Source: Desulfitobacterium metallireducens DSM 15288 (GTDB lineage: Bacteria; Bacillota; Desulfitobacteriia; Desulfitobacteriales; Desulfitobacteriaceae). Taken from it: a stretch of 64,000 bases of DNA. The stretch is from positions 2,852,001-2,916,000 of the forward strand of contig NZ_CP007032.1 of NCBI RefSeq assembly GCF_000231405.2. The letters are read 5' to 3'. Below are positions 43,333 through 52,483 of this stretch, piece by piece. The translations under genes were made by a program, and so were the position numbers. Each line of letters begins with the position of its first letter. Position 1 is the first letter of the stretch. The notes below the pieces were generated by a model. It did no database searches, was not told the origin of the DNA, and saw only the letters and a program-made list of their open reading frames with translations.

Positions 43333-43578
43333 GATCTCCCTCCCTTTTAGTTTTGGTTCTATACTTCTTACCTATATTACCAATTTTTGGGAGTAAATCA
43401 TGTCGCATTTGCTGAATTGTTTGGTCCTTTTTCTGCCCTAAGCTTGTCCAAACTGCCACAGGGCGCCTCAAGGCACCTCATCTTCGCGAAAATAAAACAG
43501 CATCCTATTTCCTTTTCTTGCACAAGTTTACTTCTTTTAGCTTTTCTCTTAAAAGGTTGAGGTATTCTCTGGGGATGT

Positions 43579-43850
43579 GGATTTTGTTTACTCCGTTCAC
43601 TCCAGGCGCTTCGCAGACCGAGGCTAAGGCACTGTCTCCATCTCTGGGTCATCGGGTGGTCGCGTGTTTTCGCCATCCTTGGCACCCGCGACACTTGACA
43701 CGTCCTGTGTCATCGCCGCCGAAATCGCCATCCATGGCTCAGTCGGCGGTTCGCACATCCTATGCGCAACCCTTTCCTTTCACGTTGTCTCCACTGCCTA
43801 AGCTTCGATAACTGCTTGCTTAAGTCGTTCTCTCCCGTAAATCAAAATCC
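43579..43850 (-). repeat. Structured GGA-hairpin element, copy 7 (left member of pair B3, four hairpins)
   Basis: Minus-strand element with the same closing stem as copies 3 and 5, but 272 nt because the two-hairpin unit is doubled. The four hairpins in transcript order are CGCATAGGATGTGCG (43766-43752), CCGCCGA...TCGGCGG with inner GCCATGGATGGC (43749-43716), GACACAGGACGTGTC (43711-43697) and GTCGCG...CGCGAC with inner GCCAAGGATGGC (43692-43659). All four loops carry GGA. Confidence 0.82.
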
Positions 43851-43968
43851 ACGTCCAGGTCTTTCTCGCAACTTTAATGCATGCATATGCAACCGGTGGT
43901 ACATCTGTACCACGTTGCCTCATGGGTCATTCAGTCTAACATGCAAGAGACCCATGAAGCAGCCAAGT

Positions 43969-44180
43969 GAGTTGCGAGTACAGATGCGGAGGCCTTAAGC
44001 GAGCAGCTAGCCAACTCGGCGAAAACTGACATGCATCAGCGGGGCGGGCACATGAATGTGTCCGGGCGCCAACAGTGGCAGGAGCCGATTCTGGCGCCAA
44101 CCCCGCCTGCTTCCATCCACCAGTTTGAGCCGTTAGTTTGCTCTGCGAGCGCCCGGCCGAAGCAGCTGTAATCGCAACTC
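43969..44180 (+). repeat. Structured GGA-hairpin element, copy 8 (right member of pair B3)
   Basis: Closed by GAGTTGCGA-G-TACAG / CTGTA-A-TCGCAACTC, with hairpin GGCACATGAATGTGTCC (44047-44063), where the loop reads GAA instead of GGA, and hairpin GGCGCCA...TGGCGCC with inner GGCAGGAGCC (44065-44098). The spacer towards copy 7 has the GTGGTAC/GTACCAC and CATGGGTC/GACCCATG stems seen in pair B2. Confidence 0.82.
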
Positions 44181-44208
44181 GCCCCAAACACTTTCACGCG
44201 AAATCCCG

Positions 44209-44242
44209 CAAAAAATAGACAGGAGAAACATTCCCCTGTCTA
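44209..44242 (-). terminator. Terminator of galU
   Basis: TAGACAGG and CCTGTCTA form a hairpin followed on the minus strand by TTTTTTG, 40 bp after the galU stop. Confidence 0.92.
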
Positions 44243-44281
44243 CATAGGCTGACTCAGCTCATTCAAACTGCTCAGATTAAC

Positions 44282-45157
44282 TTAATTTTCAGCGACTAAA
44301 TTCTTAAGATAGCTCATTAAATCCTCAGAAAGATCCTCACGCCGGAGAGCATATTCGATCGTGGCTTGGACAAATCCAAGCTTATCTCCGACATCATAGC
44401 GACGTCCTTCAAAGTTATAAGCAAGAATTTCCTGAGTCTTTAATAGTTCTCTAAGTCCGTCCGTCAGTTGGATTTCTCCACCTTTACCCGGCTCGACTCG
44501 CTCGAGAATATCAAAGATTTCAGGATTTAAGATATAGCGCCCCATAATCGCTAACCGAGAAGCGGGTGATTCCTCAGGTTGAGGCTTTTCAACAAGGTCA
44601 GAGGCACTGTAGAGTCGGTCAGAAATTTCTGTTCCATCCACAATCCCATACTTTGAGGTCTCCTCGAGGGGGACTTGCTGAACCCCAACGATGCTTGCCC
44701 CATAACGTTCATAATGGTTCATCATTTGACGAAGGCAAGGAACTTCCGAATGGATGACATCATCCCCGAGGAGAACAGCAAATGGCTCATCACCGATAAA
44801 TTTTCGAGCACAATAGATAGCATGTCCTAACCCTAAAGCTTCTTTTTGGCGGACATAATAGATATCCACGAGGCGTGCGATATCTTGAACCATATCGAGA
44901 AGTTCTAATTTTCCCCCATTTTTCAAGAAAGATTCCAATTCCATTGAGCGATCAAAATGGTCTTCAATCGCCCGCTTATTCCGACCCGTTACAATGACAA
45001 TATCTTCGATTCCGGAATTAACGGCCTCTTCCACGATGAACTGAATTGTAGGTTTATCAACAATCGGCAACATTTCTTTAGGTTGGGCTTTTGTCGCCGG
45101 TAAAAAACGCGTTCCTAATCCAGCAGCCGGAATAACTGCTTTTCGAATTTTCCTCAT
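44282..45157 (-). CDS. galU: UTP--glucose-1-phosphate uridylyltransferase
   Basis: A 291-residue nucleotidyltransferase that makes UDP-glucose. Diagnostic motifs are [26 protein letters not shown]-type start (the GxGTR signature and Lys of PKEML), [20 protein letters not shown], and [10 protein letters not shown] near the end. GAGGAG lies eight bases before the ATG. As a single gene with its own terminator next to the polysaccharide cluster, it probably supplies UDP-glucose or UDP-glucuronate precursors for it. Confidence 0.96.
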   Translation of the reverse strand: MRKIRKAVIPAAGLGTRFLPATKAQPKEMLPIVDKPTIQFIVEEAVNSGIEDIVIVTGRNKRAIEDHFDRSMELESFLKNGGKLELLDMVQDIARLVDIYYVRQKEALGLGHAIYCARKFIGDEPFAVLLGDDVIHSEVPCLRQMMNHYERYGASIVGVQQVPLEETSKYGIVDGTEISDRLYSASDLVEKPQPEESPASRLAIMGRYILNPEIFDILERVEPGKGGEIQLTDGLRELLKTQEILAYNFEGRRYDVGDKLGFVQATIEYALRREDLSEDLMSYLKNLVAEN

Positions 45158-45291
45158 CGAAATATCTCCTCACTCATCTCAGGTTTATTTATTTAGGGAA
45201 TGGATATTCTAAAACCAATATCTTTTTACAAATTCGTAAGCTTAATTATACCATATTATCCCTAGAAAAATTTTATCTCTGGAGAATTTCT

Positions 45292-45720
45292 ATGGCCGAT
45301 AACTTTCTTTCTTTATCACGTCATCGTTGGGCACGCTTTCTCATCTATGGCTTCCTCGGCTTAACGCTCGAGGTCATTTATACCGGACTTTCCTCCTTAC
45401 TCAAGGGGGATCTAAGCATGCACGGTTTTACCTTTTTAGTCATGTTTCCGATTTATGGTTTGGCTATTTTTCTCGAGCCTGTTCACAACAAAATCAAGCC
45501 CCAGCCGTGGTGGCTCCGGGGCTTAATCTATTTGTTTATCATTTGGGGGATTGAATATTTGAGCGGCTGGTTCCTAAACTTCATTCTAGGCTACTGCCCT
45601 TGGTCATACCACGATCCTCTGAATATCAAGGGCTGGATCACACTAAGAATGGCTCCTGAATGGTTTCTGGCAGGCCTCGGTTTTGAGATCATCCATACCG
45701 GTCTAGAGCATACTTCTTAA
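45292..45720 (+). CDS. CmpB-like (putative ABC-transporter type IV) small membrane protein
   Basis: A 142-residue membrane protein with four or so helices, resembling the PF06541 family: FLIYGFLGLTLEVIYTGL near the N-terminus, FPIYGLAIFL in the middle, and EYLSGWFLNFILGYCPWSYHD. Its function is not established in any organism I know. It is divergent from galU and convergent with the chemoreceptor gene, whose stop is only 8 bp away. Confidence 0.8.
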   Translation: MADNFLSLSRHRWARFLIYGFLGLTLEVIYTGLSSLLKGDLSMHGFTFLVMFPIYGLAIFLEPVHNKIKPQPWWLRGLIYLFIIWGIEYLSGWFLNFILGYCPWSYHDPLNIKGWITLRMAPEWFLAGLGFEIIHTGLEHTS

Positions 45721-45727
45721 ACCTAAA

Positions 45728-47449
45728 TCATAGTTTAAAATGTTGCATAAGTTCTTTAAGTTTTTGTGACAGTTGGTCCAAGGCCTTAGCTGAAGCGAAC
45801 AATTCTTCGACAGAGGCATTCTGCTCTTCCGCTGCAGCTGCAGTTGCCTGGGTCGTTGCTGAAGTAGAATTGGCTCTATCGACGATCTCTCCGATTGCCG
45901 TTTGCATCTGTTCTCCTTCTTTCTGGATTTGCCGCACAGAATTCGCAATTTCTTGAGCCAGCCCTGCACTGTTCTCTACTGAGGATAAAATGACCCCAAA
46001 GTGTGTAACAATTTCACGAAGCTGGGTACTCCCTTGATTTACGCTTTCAACACTGGCGGACATTTCCTGGTGGGCTGCTGCAGAGGCTTGCTGCATTTCC
46101 TGAACCGGTTGTGTAATATTCAAAAGACTGGATTGCACTTCCTCGGCAAGCTTACGGACTTCTTCCGCAACAACGGCGAAGCCCCGACCCTGTTCCCCAG
46201 CTCTTGCCGCTTCGATTGCAGCATTAAGAGCCAAAAGATTGGTTTGCTGCGCAATAGCATCGATGAGTTGAACGGTTTTTGAGATCTCTTCTGATTTTTC
46301 ATCGACATTGCGAATGACTTGACTCAAATTCTGGACTTGATGTTCGATATCATTCATCTGCTCAACTACCCGTTGCAGGGATTGACTGCCCTCCTTGGCT
46401 AGTCCTGCAGATCGTTGAGAGGCTTCATTGACCTTTTCGGCTTGAGCTTCTGCATGACTCATTTCCTCAAGCACGCGAGTCATGCGTATTTGATTTTCAC
46501 CCATTTCTCTAACCTGGTCCTCTGTATGGTTAGCAATCTCACTCGCCGCAGACGCGACTTGCTCCGAGGCCTGAGCCGATTGTTCCGCCCCCCTATGCAT
46601 ATCCATTGAAGTCCGGGCAAGATCCTCAGCTGTATTGGTCACACTCTGAATCGTCTGTCTCAAAAAGATCGTCATGTCCCGAAAAGCATCCTGAATTTCA
46701 ACGCCTTCACGGTTCCAAGCGCGCCAAGGCGACTTTTTCTTGCGTTCAATAACTCCATCTGCAATCTCATTGGCATTGCTAACGAGGCTTTGCATCATCC
46801 GGGTCAGCGCCCGGCTAAGGAATAGTCCAATTAAGATGCTTAAAAGAACATCTACAACGGAAATAATGAGCGAAAGACGAGACGATTTTTGGAAGATTAC
46901 CTCCGTATCTTTCGTATTATGGGTATTGAGAAGTTCCATCTTATCTTGAACCATTTTAGCCAGAGTATCATTGGCTTTCTGATTGATCACCGCACCATTG
47001 CCCATAATATTATCCATGGCTACTTCTTTTTGCCCTGATTTCGCAGTATTGATCGTAAAATCCGCGGAACCGAGATACAAAGACCAGTAGCTTTTAAAGT
47101 CCTGCCAATTTTGTTCTTCCTCTGGAGAACGGGAGGTTGCTGCATAATTCTTCATCAGTTGATCGATCGCGGCCTTGTCTGCTTGGAGTTGCCCTTGAAA
47201 TTTTTTCTGTTCTTCAGGCGTACGGGAAGAAATCAGCAGTAAAACGTTTGACCGGTAGCTTAAGGAGCGATATTGAAGATCCGAAAGAATATTCATAGGG
47301 ATAACATCATTCTGATAAGACTCTGAAGTTTTAGCATGCATTTGATTCATTCCAGATATTCCAACTGCACCGACAGCTCCAGCCGCGAGTGCAATAAAAA
47401 TCATCAGGACTGTCACTTGAATTCCCATCCGAAAACGTTCTCGTTTCAT
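45728..47449 (-). CDS. Methyl-accepting chemotaxis protein with 4HB ligand domain
   Basis: A 573-residue chemoreceptor: N-terminal helix, an outside four-helix-bundle (4HB_MCP) sensor up to about residue 185, a second membrane helix, a HAMP-like stretch and a cytoplasmic signalling domain with the highly conserved hairpin tip ([27 protein letters not shown]). It would control CheA and flagellar motility. No ligand can be assigned. It is a single gene. Confidence 0.94.
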   Translation of the reverse strand: MKRERFRMGIQVTVLMIFIALAAGAVGAVGISGMNQMHAKTSESYQNDVIPMNILSDLQYRSLSYRSNVLLLISSRTPEEQKKFQGQLQADKAAIDQLMKNYAATSRSPEEEQNWQDFKSYWSLYLGSADFTINTAKSGQKEVAMDNIMGNGAVINQKANDTLAKMVQDKMELLNTHNTKDTEVIFQKSSRLSLIISVVDVLLSILIGLFLSRALTRMMQSLVSNANEIADGVIERKKKSPWRAWNREGVEIQDAFRDMTIFLRQTIQSVTNTAEDLARTSMDMHRGAEQSAQASEQVASAASEIANHTEDQVREMGENQIRMTRVLEEMSHAEAQAEKVNEASQRSAGLAKEGSQSLQRVVEQMNDIEHQVQNLSQVIRNVDEKSEEISKTVQLIDAIAQQTNLLALNAAIEAARAGEQGRGFAVVAEEVRKLAEEVQSSLLNITQPVQEMQQASAAAHQEMSASVESVNQGSTQLREIVTHFGVILSSVENSAGLAQEIANSVRQIQKEGEQMQTAIGEIVDRANSTSATTQATAAAAEEQNASVEELFASAKALDQLSQKLKELMQHFKL

Positions 47450-47520
47450 GATCCACCTCTTTTACAATAATAACTCCTTATGATTCTACATTGATTTGTC
47501 TTTTCCTTTTTAGAATTTAC

Positions 47521-47567
47521 AGAAAAATAAAATAACTGTCCTAGATCGACATCTAAGACAGTTATTT
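47521..47567 (-). terminator. Terminator of clpP
   Basis: AAATAACTGTC and GACAGTTATTT frame a long stem with inner TTAGAT/ATCTAG, followed on the minus strand by TATTTTTC. Confidence 0.9.
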
Positions 47568-47581
47568 CTAGTAATTGAACC

Positions 47582-48196
47582 TTATTTCTTTTCTACAGGA
47601 GTTGCAATCTTTTCGAGAACTTCATCGACAAGACCATATTCTTTGGCTTCATCCGCTGTCATATAATGGTCCCGTTCGGTATCTGCTTCGATTTTCTCAA
47701 CGGTTTGTCCGGTCCGTTCAGCCAAAATTCGATTCATTCTTGCCCTTACTTGAAGTAAGTGCTTAGCATGAATTTCGACTTCGGTGGCTTGACCTGAAAT
47801 TCCGCCGCCGCCAATCAGGGGTTGGTGAATGAGGATTTCGGCGTTCGGAAGTGCTGTTCTTTTCCCTTTCGCACCTGACGTCAAGAGGAATGCTCCCATA
47901 CTGGCCGCAAGTCCGACGCAAATCGTATGGACGTCCGGGCGAATATATTGCATCGTATCATAGATGGCCATTCCTGCGCTAATCGATCCGCCAGGACTAT
48001 TAATATAAAGGAAGATATCTTTCTCCGGATCCTCGGCTTCGAGAAATAAAAGCTGAGCAACAATGAGGTTAGCTACATCATCATCAATCGGCCCTCCGAG
48101 GAAAATAATCCTGTCTTTCAGCAGTCTGGAATAAATATCATAAGACCGCTCTCCACGATTCGTTTGCTCAATAACCATTGGTACTAGATAACCCAT
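47582..48196 (-). CDS. clpP: ATP-dependent Clp protease proteolytic subunit
   Basis: A 204-residue serine protease that forms the 14-subunit ClpP barrel and works with ClpX or ClpC. The catalytic Ser is in [11 protein letters not shown], His in [11 protein letters not shown] and Asp in the YGLVDEV region. No clpX or tig is adjacent, unlike in many bacteria. A CtsR-type box overlaps the promoter, indicating heat and protein-stress control. Confidence 0.96.
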   Translation of the reverse strand: MGYLVPMVIEQTNRGERSYDIYSRLLKDRIIFLGGPIDDDVANLIVAQLLFLEAEDPEKDIFLYINSPGGSISAGMAIYDTMQYIRPDVHTICVGLAASMGAFLLTSGAKGKRTALPNAEILIHQPLIGGGGISGQATEVEIHAKHLLQVRARMNRILAERTGQTVEKIEADTERDHYMTADEAKEYGLVDEVLEKIATPVEKK

Positions 48197-48272
48197 TCTG
48201 AATCCCCCTTAATTCCTTTTATCATTTCGTTATATGTTTTTCTATTTCCTAATAGCCTTTCCCGATAATTCT

Positions 48273-48302
48273 ATTTTAGTACAAAGGTCAGTAAAGGTCA
48301 AA
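48273..48302 (-). promoter_or_regulatory. clpP promoter overlapped by a CtsR box
   Basis: On the minus strand TTGACC (48301-48296), a 17-bp spacer and TAAAAT (48278-48273) form a sigma-A promoter. On the plus strand the same DNA reads GGTCAGT-AAA-GGTCAAA (48286-48302), a tandem heptad with a 3-bp spacer, close to the CtsR operator. CtsR binding would block this promoter. Confidence 0.85.
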
Positions 48303-48457
48303 TAGATTTCATTAATCCACTCTAATTTTTAATTATTCGCGATAAAAACCAAAATTAGACGATAATTATCCTTTTTCTTCTATTTCAAGTAAAAAGAGGA
48401 TTTTGAGTCTTTTTGTAGAATTAGAATTTACAGTCTGCAAAGCGAGGGGAAATTACG

Positions 48458-49540
48458 ATGCAATTTGTACTAAAACCCGTTTATCATCGATTTGAAGTAG
48501 GAGAATTTGCCTCTCAAGATTATTTTGATTCCCGAGGCGCTCTTCTTTTAGGTAAAGCGCAGCAAGTCACTCCCTCACTTGCTTCATTTTTAAATTGCCA
48601 AACGGTTAATACTTTGCATTGTGAGTGCGAATTTTCCAACACTATTCCGAGTGATCTACACGCTTCCACTCTTCTGCGCTTTCCTCGTACTGTACCCTGG
48701 CTGCAGCGGGTATATTTTGAAACAAATCTGCTTAAGCCCGAGTTGCTTTTCGAGGCGGTCCATTATGTTGATCAACTCGTGGCCCACTTATCCCTTCATC
48801 CTTTCATCTCTTCTGACTTGGAATTTTTGCAAACCTCAGATAAGGTGACTTATAAACATTCCGTTAATGTCGCTCTTATTTCTTATATTATCGGAAAATC
48901 CATGAACTTTAAAGGAGAAAAACTGCGTCGACTCGTCCTCGGTGCTTTAATGCATGATATCGGCAAATTGGAAATTCCTAATGAAATCCTGAACAAACCA
49001 GGAGCTCTCACTGAGGAGGAATACGAAATCATGCAAACCCACCCTGCTAAGGGCGTAGCCAGGTCCTCGGATCTCCTCTTACCTGACAGCGTTCTCTCAG
49101 CCATCCTGCAACACCATGAGCGATGGAATGGGAGTGGCTATCCGCAAGGCTTAGTGGGGCAGGAGATTTTACTTTCTGCACAAATTATGGCTGTCGCGGA
49201 TGTCTTCGATGCTCTCATCACGGATCGTCCTTATCATGCTGCTATTCCACCCTACCATGCGCTCGAAATTCTTTTAAAAAGCTCGGGTACTGAATTCTCA
49301 CCTGAGGTCCTCCAGGCTCTCCTCTGCATGATTCAGCTCTATCCTGCGGGTTCTGTGGTGACTTTAAATAGTGGAGAAGTCGGAATTGTCCTCCGCTTTT
49401 CTTACCGCAATCTCACTCAACCTAAGATTCAAGTTCTTTCGGATGCCTTCGGAAATCCTCTCGAAACAGAACGGATTATTGACCTCTCCGAGGATTCTTC
49501 CCATTATATCCAATCCTTTCAACATCGCAGAGTTGGATAA
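48458..49540 (+). CDS. HD-GYP domain protein (probable c-di-GMP phosphodiesterase)
   Basis: A 360-residue protein. The first ~110 residues are of unknown type; then comes an HD-GYP domain with LMHDIGKLEIPNEILNKPG, THPAKG and HHERWNGSGYPQGL, the last giving the GYP motif. The metal-binding HD pair and the GYP are all intact, so it is probably active in hydrolysing c-di-GMP. There is no receiver domain and no membrane helix. AGCGAGGGGAA precedes the ATG. It is divergent from clpP. Confidence 0.92.
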   Translation: MQFVLKPVYHRFEVGEFASQDYFDSRGALLLGKAQQVTPSLASFLNCQTVNTLHCECEFSNTIPSDLHASTLLRFPRTVPWLQRVYFETNLLKPELLFEAVHYVDQLVAHLSLHPFISSDLEFLQTSDKVTYKHSVNVALISYIIGKSMNFKGEKLRRLVLGALMHDIGKLEIPNEILNKPGALTEEEYEIMQTHPAKGVARSSDLLLPDSVLSAILQHHERWNGSGYPQGLVGQEILLSAQIMAVADVFDALITDRPYHAAIPPYHALEILLKSSGTEFSPEVLQALLCMIQLYPAGSVVTLNSGEVGIVLRFSYRNLTQPKIQVLSDAFGNPLETERIIDLSEDSSHYIQSFQHRRVG

Positions 49541-49558
49541 TAATGCAACCTAAGTTGC

Positions 49559-49600
49559 AAAAAAGGTGTAAGTCGTATTATTCGACTTACACCCTTTTTA
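49559..49600. terminator. Bidirectional terminator between HD-GYP and glcF genes
   Basis: AAAAAGGTGTAAGTCG pairs with CGACTTACACCCTTTTT. A-run and T-run on the two sides let it work on both strands, for the HD-GYP gene and for the convergent glcF-like gene. Confidence 0.93.
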
Positions 49601-49605
49601 TGCGA

Positions 49606-50898
49606 TTACTTTTTACCGGCTTTATAGGATTCTGCAAGAATCTGGATTGTATGCACGACATCTTCCTGAAGGCCTGCGTTTTCAACACCGCTAGTCAATT
49701 GAAGTCGGCATGCTGGGCAACCGGTGACAACTGTATCGGTATGCGTTTGTGCAATATCTGCAATCTTTTGATCTGAAATCTTAGCGGAAAGATCGGGGTG
49801 AACAAGCATGAAGGAGCCTGCCATACCACAACAGCGATCCGGTTTTTTCATCTCAATCAGCTCAACACCGGGAATGGCTTTGAGAATCTCACGCGGTTCT
49901 TTGTTGATTCCTTGACCCCGGTTTAAGTGACAAGGATCATGGTAGGTTACTTTACGTTCAACACGACCTAACCCTTCGCGTTTAAACGGAACCTGATGAA
50001 TCAAAAATTCTGAGATATCATACGTCTTAGCTGCCCATTTATCAGCTAGAGGTTTCATCTCTGGATCATCTTCAAAAAGTTCTGGGTAAACATGTTTCCA
50101 GGACTCGCCACAAGAGGAGCAGTTGGAGATAATCGCATCAACGCCCGCTTTTTCAAAGGCTAAAATATTGCGCCGTGCCATTACTTTGGCAGATTCAACA
50201 TCTCCGTTAACCGAAGCAGGAGTACCACAGCATCCTTGATCCTTCGGAACGACAACTTCACAGCCATTTTCCAAGAGGACATCGACGACGGATCGACCCA
50301 TATCCGTGTAGAAATAGTTCGTTACACAACCGATATAATAGCCTACACGCATTTGAACGCGCATTTTAGGATCGGGAACCGTGATCACTTCGGGTAATTG
50401 GTCTTTAAGCGGTTTCTTTGCTAAGTTGGGTAAAACTTTGTCACCCAAACCAATATTAATCCGCAGTCGAGCCCCTTTATCACTTCCATGAATCCGTTTC
50501 ATCGCGATCCCTTGGAACCGACTCCCGAATTTCATTCCAAAGTCGAAAAGGCGATTCATCTTAAGGGCATTAAAAGCAATCTTTTTGACTGGATGAAGCC
50601 CTTGTTTGCGAACCCCTTCGGCGCGGGCGGCAAGAATAATCTTATCAAAACGCACGCCACAGGAGCAGTTTGCGGTACAAGCCATACAGGTCGTACAGAG
50701 GGAAAGGCGCTCATTTAAGCCCGCGGTTAAATCCATCTCGCCCGTAAAGAGCGTTTCGATCAACGTAATTTTTCCGCGAGCAGATGCGACTTCCTTGCGC
50801 GTTTCTTTATAAATCGGGCAGACTTCTTGGCAGTTCCCGCATTTCATACATTTATAAAGTTCCTCATAAATGGAGTCGAGTGAACTGTAAATGCTCAC
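49606..50898 (-). CDS. Glycolate/lactate-oxidase-type iron-sulfur subunit (GlcF-like)
   Basis: A 430-residue protein with two 4Fe-4S motifs near the N-terminus (CMKCGNCQEVCP and CTTCMACTANCS) and two C-terminal CCG domains (the second containing DPCHLNRG and DRCCGMAGSF). Such proteins pass electrons from the FAD subunit to a quinone or another acceptor. The GTG start follows GAGGAGG, which lies within the last codons of the FAD subunit gene, so the two are coupled. Substrate could be glycolate or D/L-lactate. Confidence 0.92.
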   Translation of the reverse strand: MSIYSSLDSIYEELYKCMKCGNCQEVCPIYKETRKEVASARGKITLIETLFTGEMDLTAGLNERLSLCTTCMACTANCSCGVRFDKIILAARAEGVRKQGLHPVKKIAFNALKMNRLFDFGMKFGSRFQGIAMKRIHGSDKGARLRINIGLGDKVLPNLAKKPLKDQLPEVITVPDPKMRVQMRVGYYIGCVTNYFYTDMGRSVVDVLLENGCEVVVPKDQGCCGTPASVNGDVESAKVMARRNILAFEKAGVDAIISNCSSCGESWKHVYPELFEDDPEMKPLADKWAAKTYDISEFLIHQVPFKREGLGRVERKVTYHDPCHLNRGQGINKEPREILKAIPGVELIEMKKPDRCCGMAGSFMLVHPDLSAKISDQKIADIAQTHTDTVVTGCPACRLQLTSGVENAGLQEDVVHTIQILAESYKAGKK

Positions 50899-50899
50899 A

Positions 50900-52288
50900 T
50901 TAGTCCCTCCTCACCATTTTACCAGGGTTTAAGATAAAGTTTGGATCTAAGGCTTTTTTGATATCTCTCAGAAGATTGACGCCTTCTTCCCCAAATTCAA
51001 GCGGAAGGAATTTCGCTTTGGCCATCCCGATTCCATGCTCTCCGGAAAGGGTTCCTCCCAAGGAGATTGCAACATCAAAAATCTCGGCGACCGCTTTTTC
51101 GACGCGCTCCATTTCTTCAGTATCACGCGCGTCCGTAAGAATCGTCGGGTGAAGATTACCATCCCCTGCATGACCAAACGTTCCAATCGTCAAATTATAT
51201 TTCGTAGCTATTTGACGAATCGCCTTAATCATATCTGGAATCTTACTCCGAGGAACTGTCGCATCTTCGAGAACGGTGGTGGGTTTGAGCTGAGCAAGCG
51301 CTGGAAGTGCATTGCGTCGGGCAAACCAGATCTGGTCGCGTTCTTTATCATCCTTGGCGAGTTTTACCTCAGTTGCGCCTTCTTCAGCAAGGATCTTCTC
51401 CACAAGCGTTGCTTCACGTTCAACAGCTTCTTTATAGCCATCGACTTCACAAAGAAGAATGGCTTGTGCATCAATGGGTAAACCCGCATGTGCGAAGTTC
51501 TCAACCGTCCGAATCGTCATGTTATCCATGATTTCCAAGGTGGCAGGAATAACCTTGTTGCGAATAATCGCGGAAATAGCACTTCCCGCTTTATCAATAT
51601 CATCAAATACACCAAGAATGCTCTTTTTCGCTTCAGGTGTAGGGGAAAGTTTCACGAGGATCTCGGTTAGAATTCCGAGCGTCCCTTCCGCTCCAGTAAA
51701 GAGTGCGGTTAAATCATAGCCAGAGACATTTTTAACCGTCTTGCCGCCCCATTTAATGACATCCCCATTGCCTCGAACGAGTTTCATACCCATGACGTAC
51801 TGTTTGGTTACACCATATTTTAAACCCCGTAATCCTCCTGAGGACTCCGAAACAGAACCTCCCATGGTTGCTGTGGTTACTGTTCCCGGATCGGGAGGAT
51901 AGAATAGCCCGTGCTCCATAGCAGCATTGTTCAGATCTTGAATAATTACTCCGGGTTGTACCCATGCTGTTAAGTTTTCAGCATCCACCTCAAGAATCTG
52001 GTTCATATTAAGCATGGACATGACAATCCCACTCTCTACCGGAATTGTTCCCCCGCTTAAGTTTGTTCCTGACCCCCGTGGATAGATTGGTGTTTGATAT
52101 TTATTCGCGATTTTCACAACTTCAGCGACTTGTTCGGTATTGGCTGGAGTAATGACAACGTCTGGAAGCACCCGTTTCATGGCTGCTGTTGCATCATATG
52201 CATAAGTCATCAAGTCTTCCTTTTCCATAAGGACGTTGTCTTGACCTAGGACTTGAATCAGTTCCTGTAAAGCTTCTGGTTTTAACAT
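50900..52288 (-). CDS. FAD-linked 2-hydroxy-acid dehydrogenase (GlcD-like)
   Basis: A 462-residue FAD-binding protein of the GlcD/D-lactate dehydrogenase type: FAD_binding_4 domain with PRGSGTNLSGGTIP, and a C-terminal FAD-oxidase domain with FGHAGDGNLHPTI and GGTLSGEHGIG. It oxidises a 2-hydroxy acid such as glycolate or D-lactate. AAGGAGG lies nine bases before the ATG. It forms an operon with the iron-sulfur subunit and sits downstream of a FadR/GntR regulator. Confidence 0.93.
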   Translation of the reverse strand: MLKPEALQELIQVLGQDNVLMEKEDLMTYAYDATAAMKRVLPDVVITPANTEQVAEVVKIANKYQTPIYPRGSGTNLSGGTIPVESGIVMSMLNMNQILEVDAENLTAWVQPGVIIQDLNNAAMEHGLFYPPDPGTVTTATMGGSVSESSGGLRGLKYGVTKQYVMGMKLVRGNGDVIKWGGKTVKNVSGYDLTALFTGAEGTLGILTEILVKLSPTPEAKKSILGVFDDIDKAGSAISAIIRNKVIPATLEIMDNMTIRTVENFAHAGLPIDAQAILLCEVDGYKEAVEREATLVEKILAEEGATEVKLAKDDKERDQIWFARRNALPALAQLKPTTVLEDATVPRSKIPDMIKAIRQIATKYNLTIGTFGHAGDGNLHPTILTDARDTEEMERVEKAVAEIFDVAISLGGTLSGEHGIGMAKAKFLPLEFGEEGVNLLRDIKKALDPNFILNPGKMVRRD

Positions 52289-52331
52289 ACTCTATGCCCT
52301 CCTTTATCCTAATTGGAGTCTTTGTTTTTAG

Positions 52332-52393
52332 TGGTCTGACCATCCTATGATATGTTCTATTTTTAATATACTCTATTCTTCTTAAATATTCAA
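52332..52393 (-). promoter_or_regulatory. Promoter and GntR/FadR-type operator of the glcD-like operon
   Basis: On the minus strand TTGAAT (52393-52388), 17 bp and TATATT (52370-52365) form a promoter. Downstream, TGGTC-T-GACCA (52332-52342) is a perfect palindrome of the TGGTnnnACCA type bound by FadR-subfamily GntR regulators; it lies 44 bp before the start codon. Confidence 0.8.
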
Positions 52394-52411
52394 TTAATTT
52401 AGTAGATTGAG

Positions 52412-52449
52412 AAAAAAAGAACTTTCCATCATTGGCAAAGTTCTTTTTT
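52412..52449. terminator. Terminator of the GntR regulator gene
   Basis: AAAAAAAGAACTTT and AAAGTTCTTTTTT form a hairpin with an inner CCA/TGG stem, ending in T-runs on both strands. Confidence 0.9.
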
Positions 52450-52483
52450 GGGTAATAGTCAAACCTATTTTTAGTTTTAGGAT

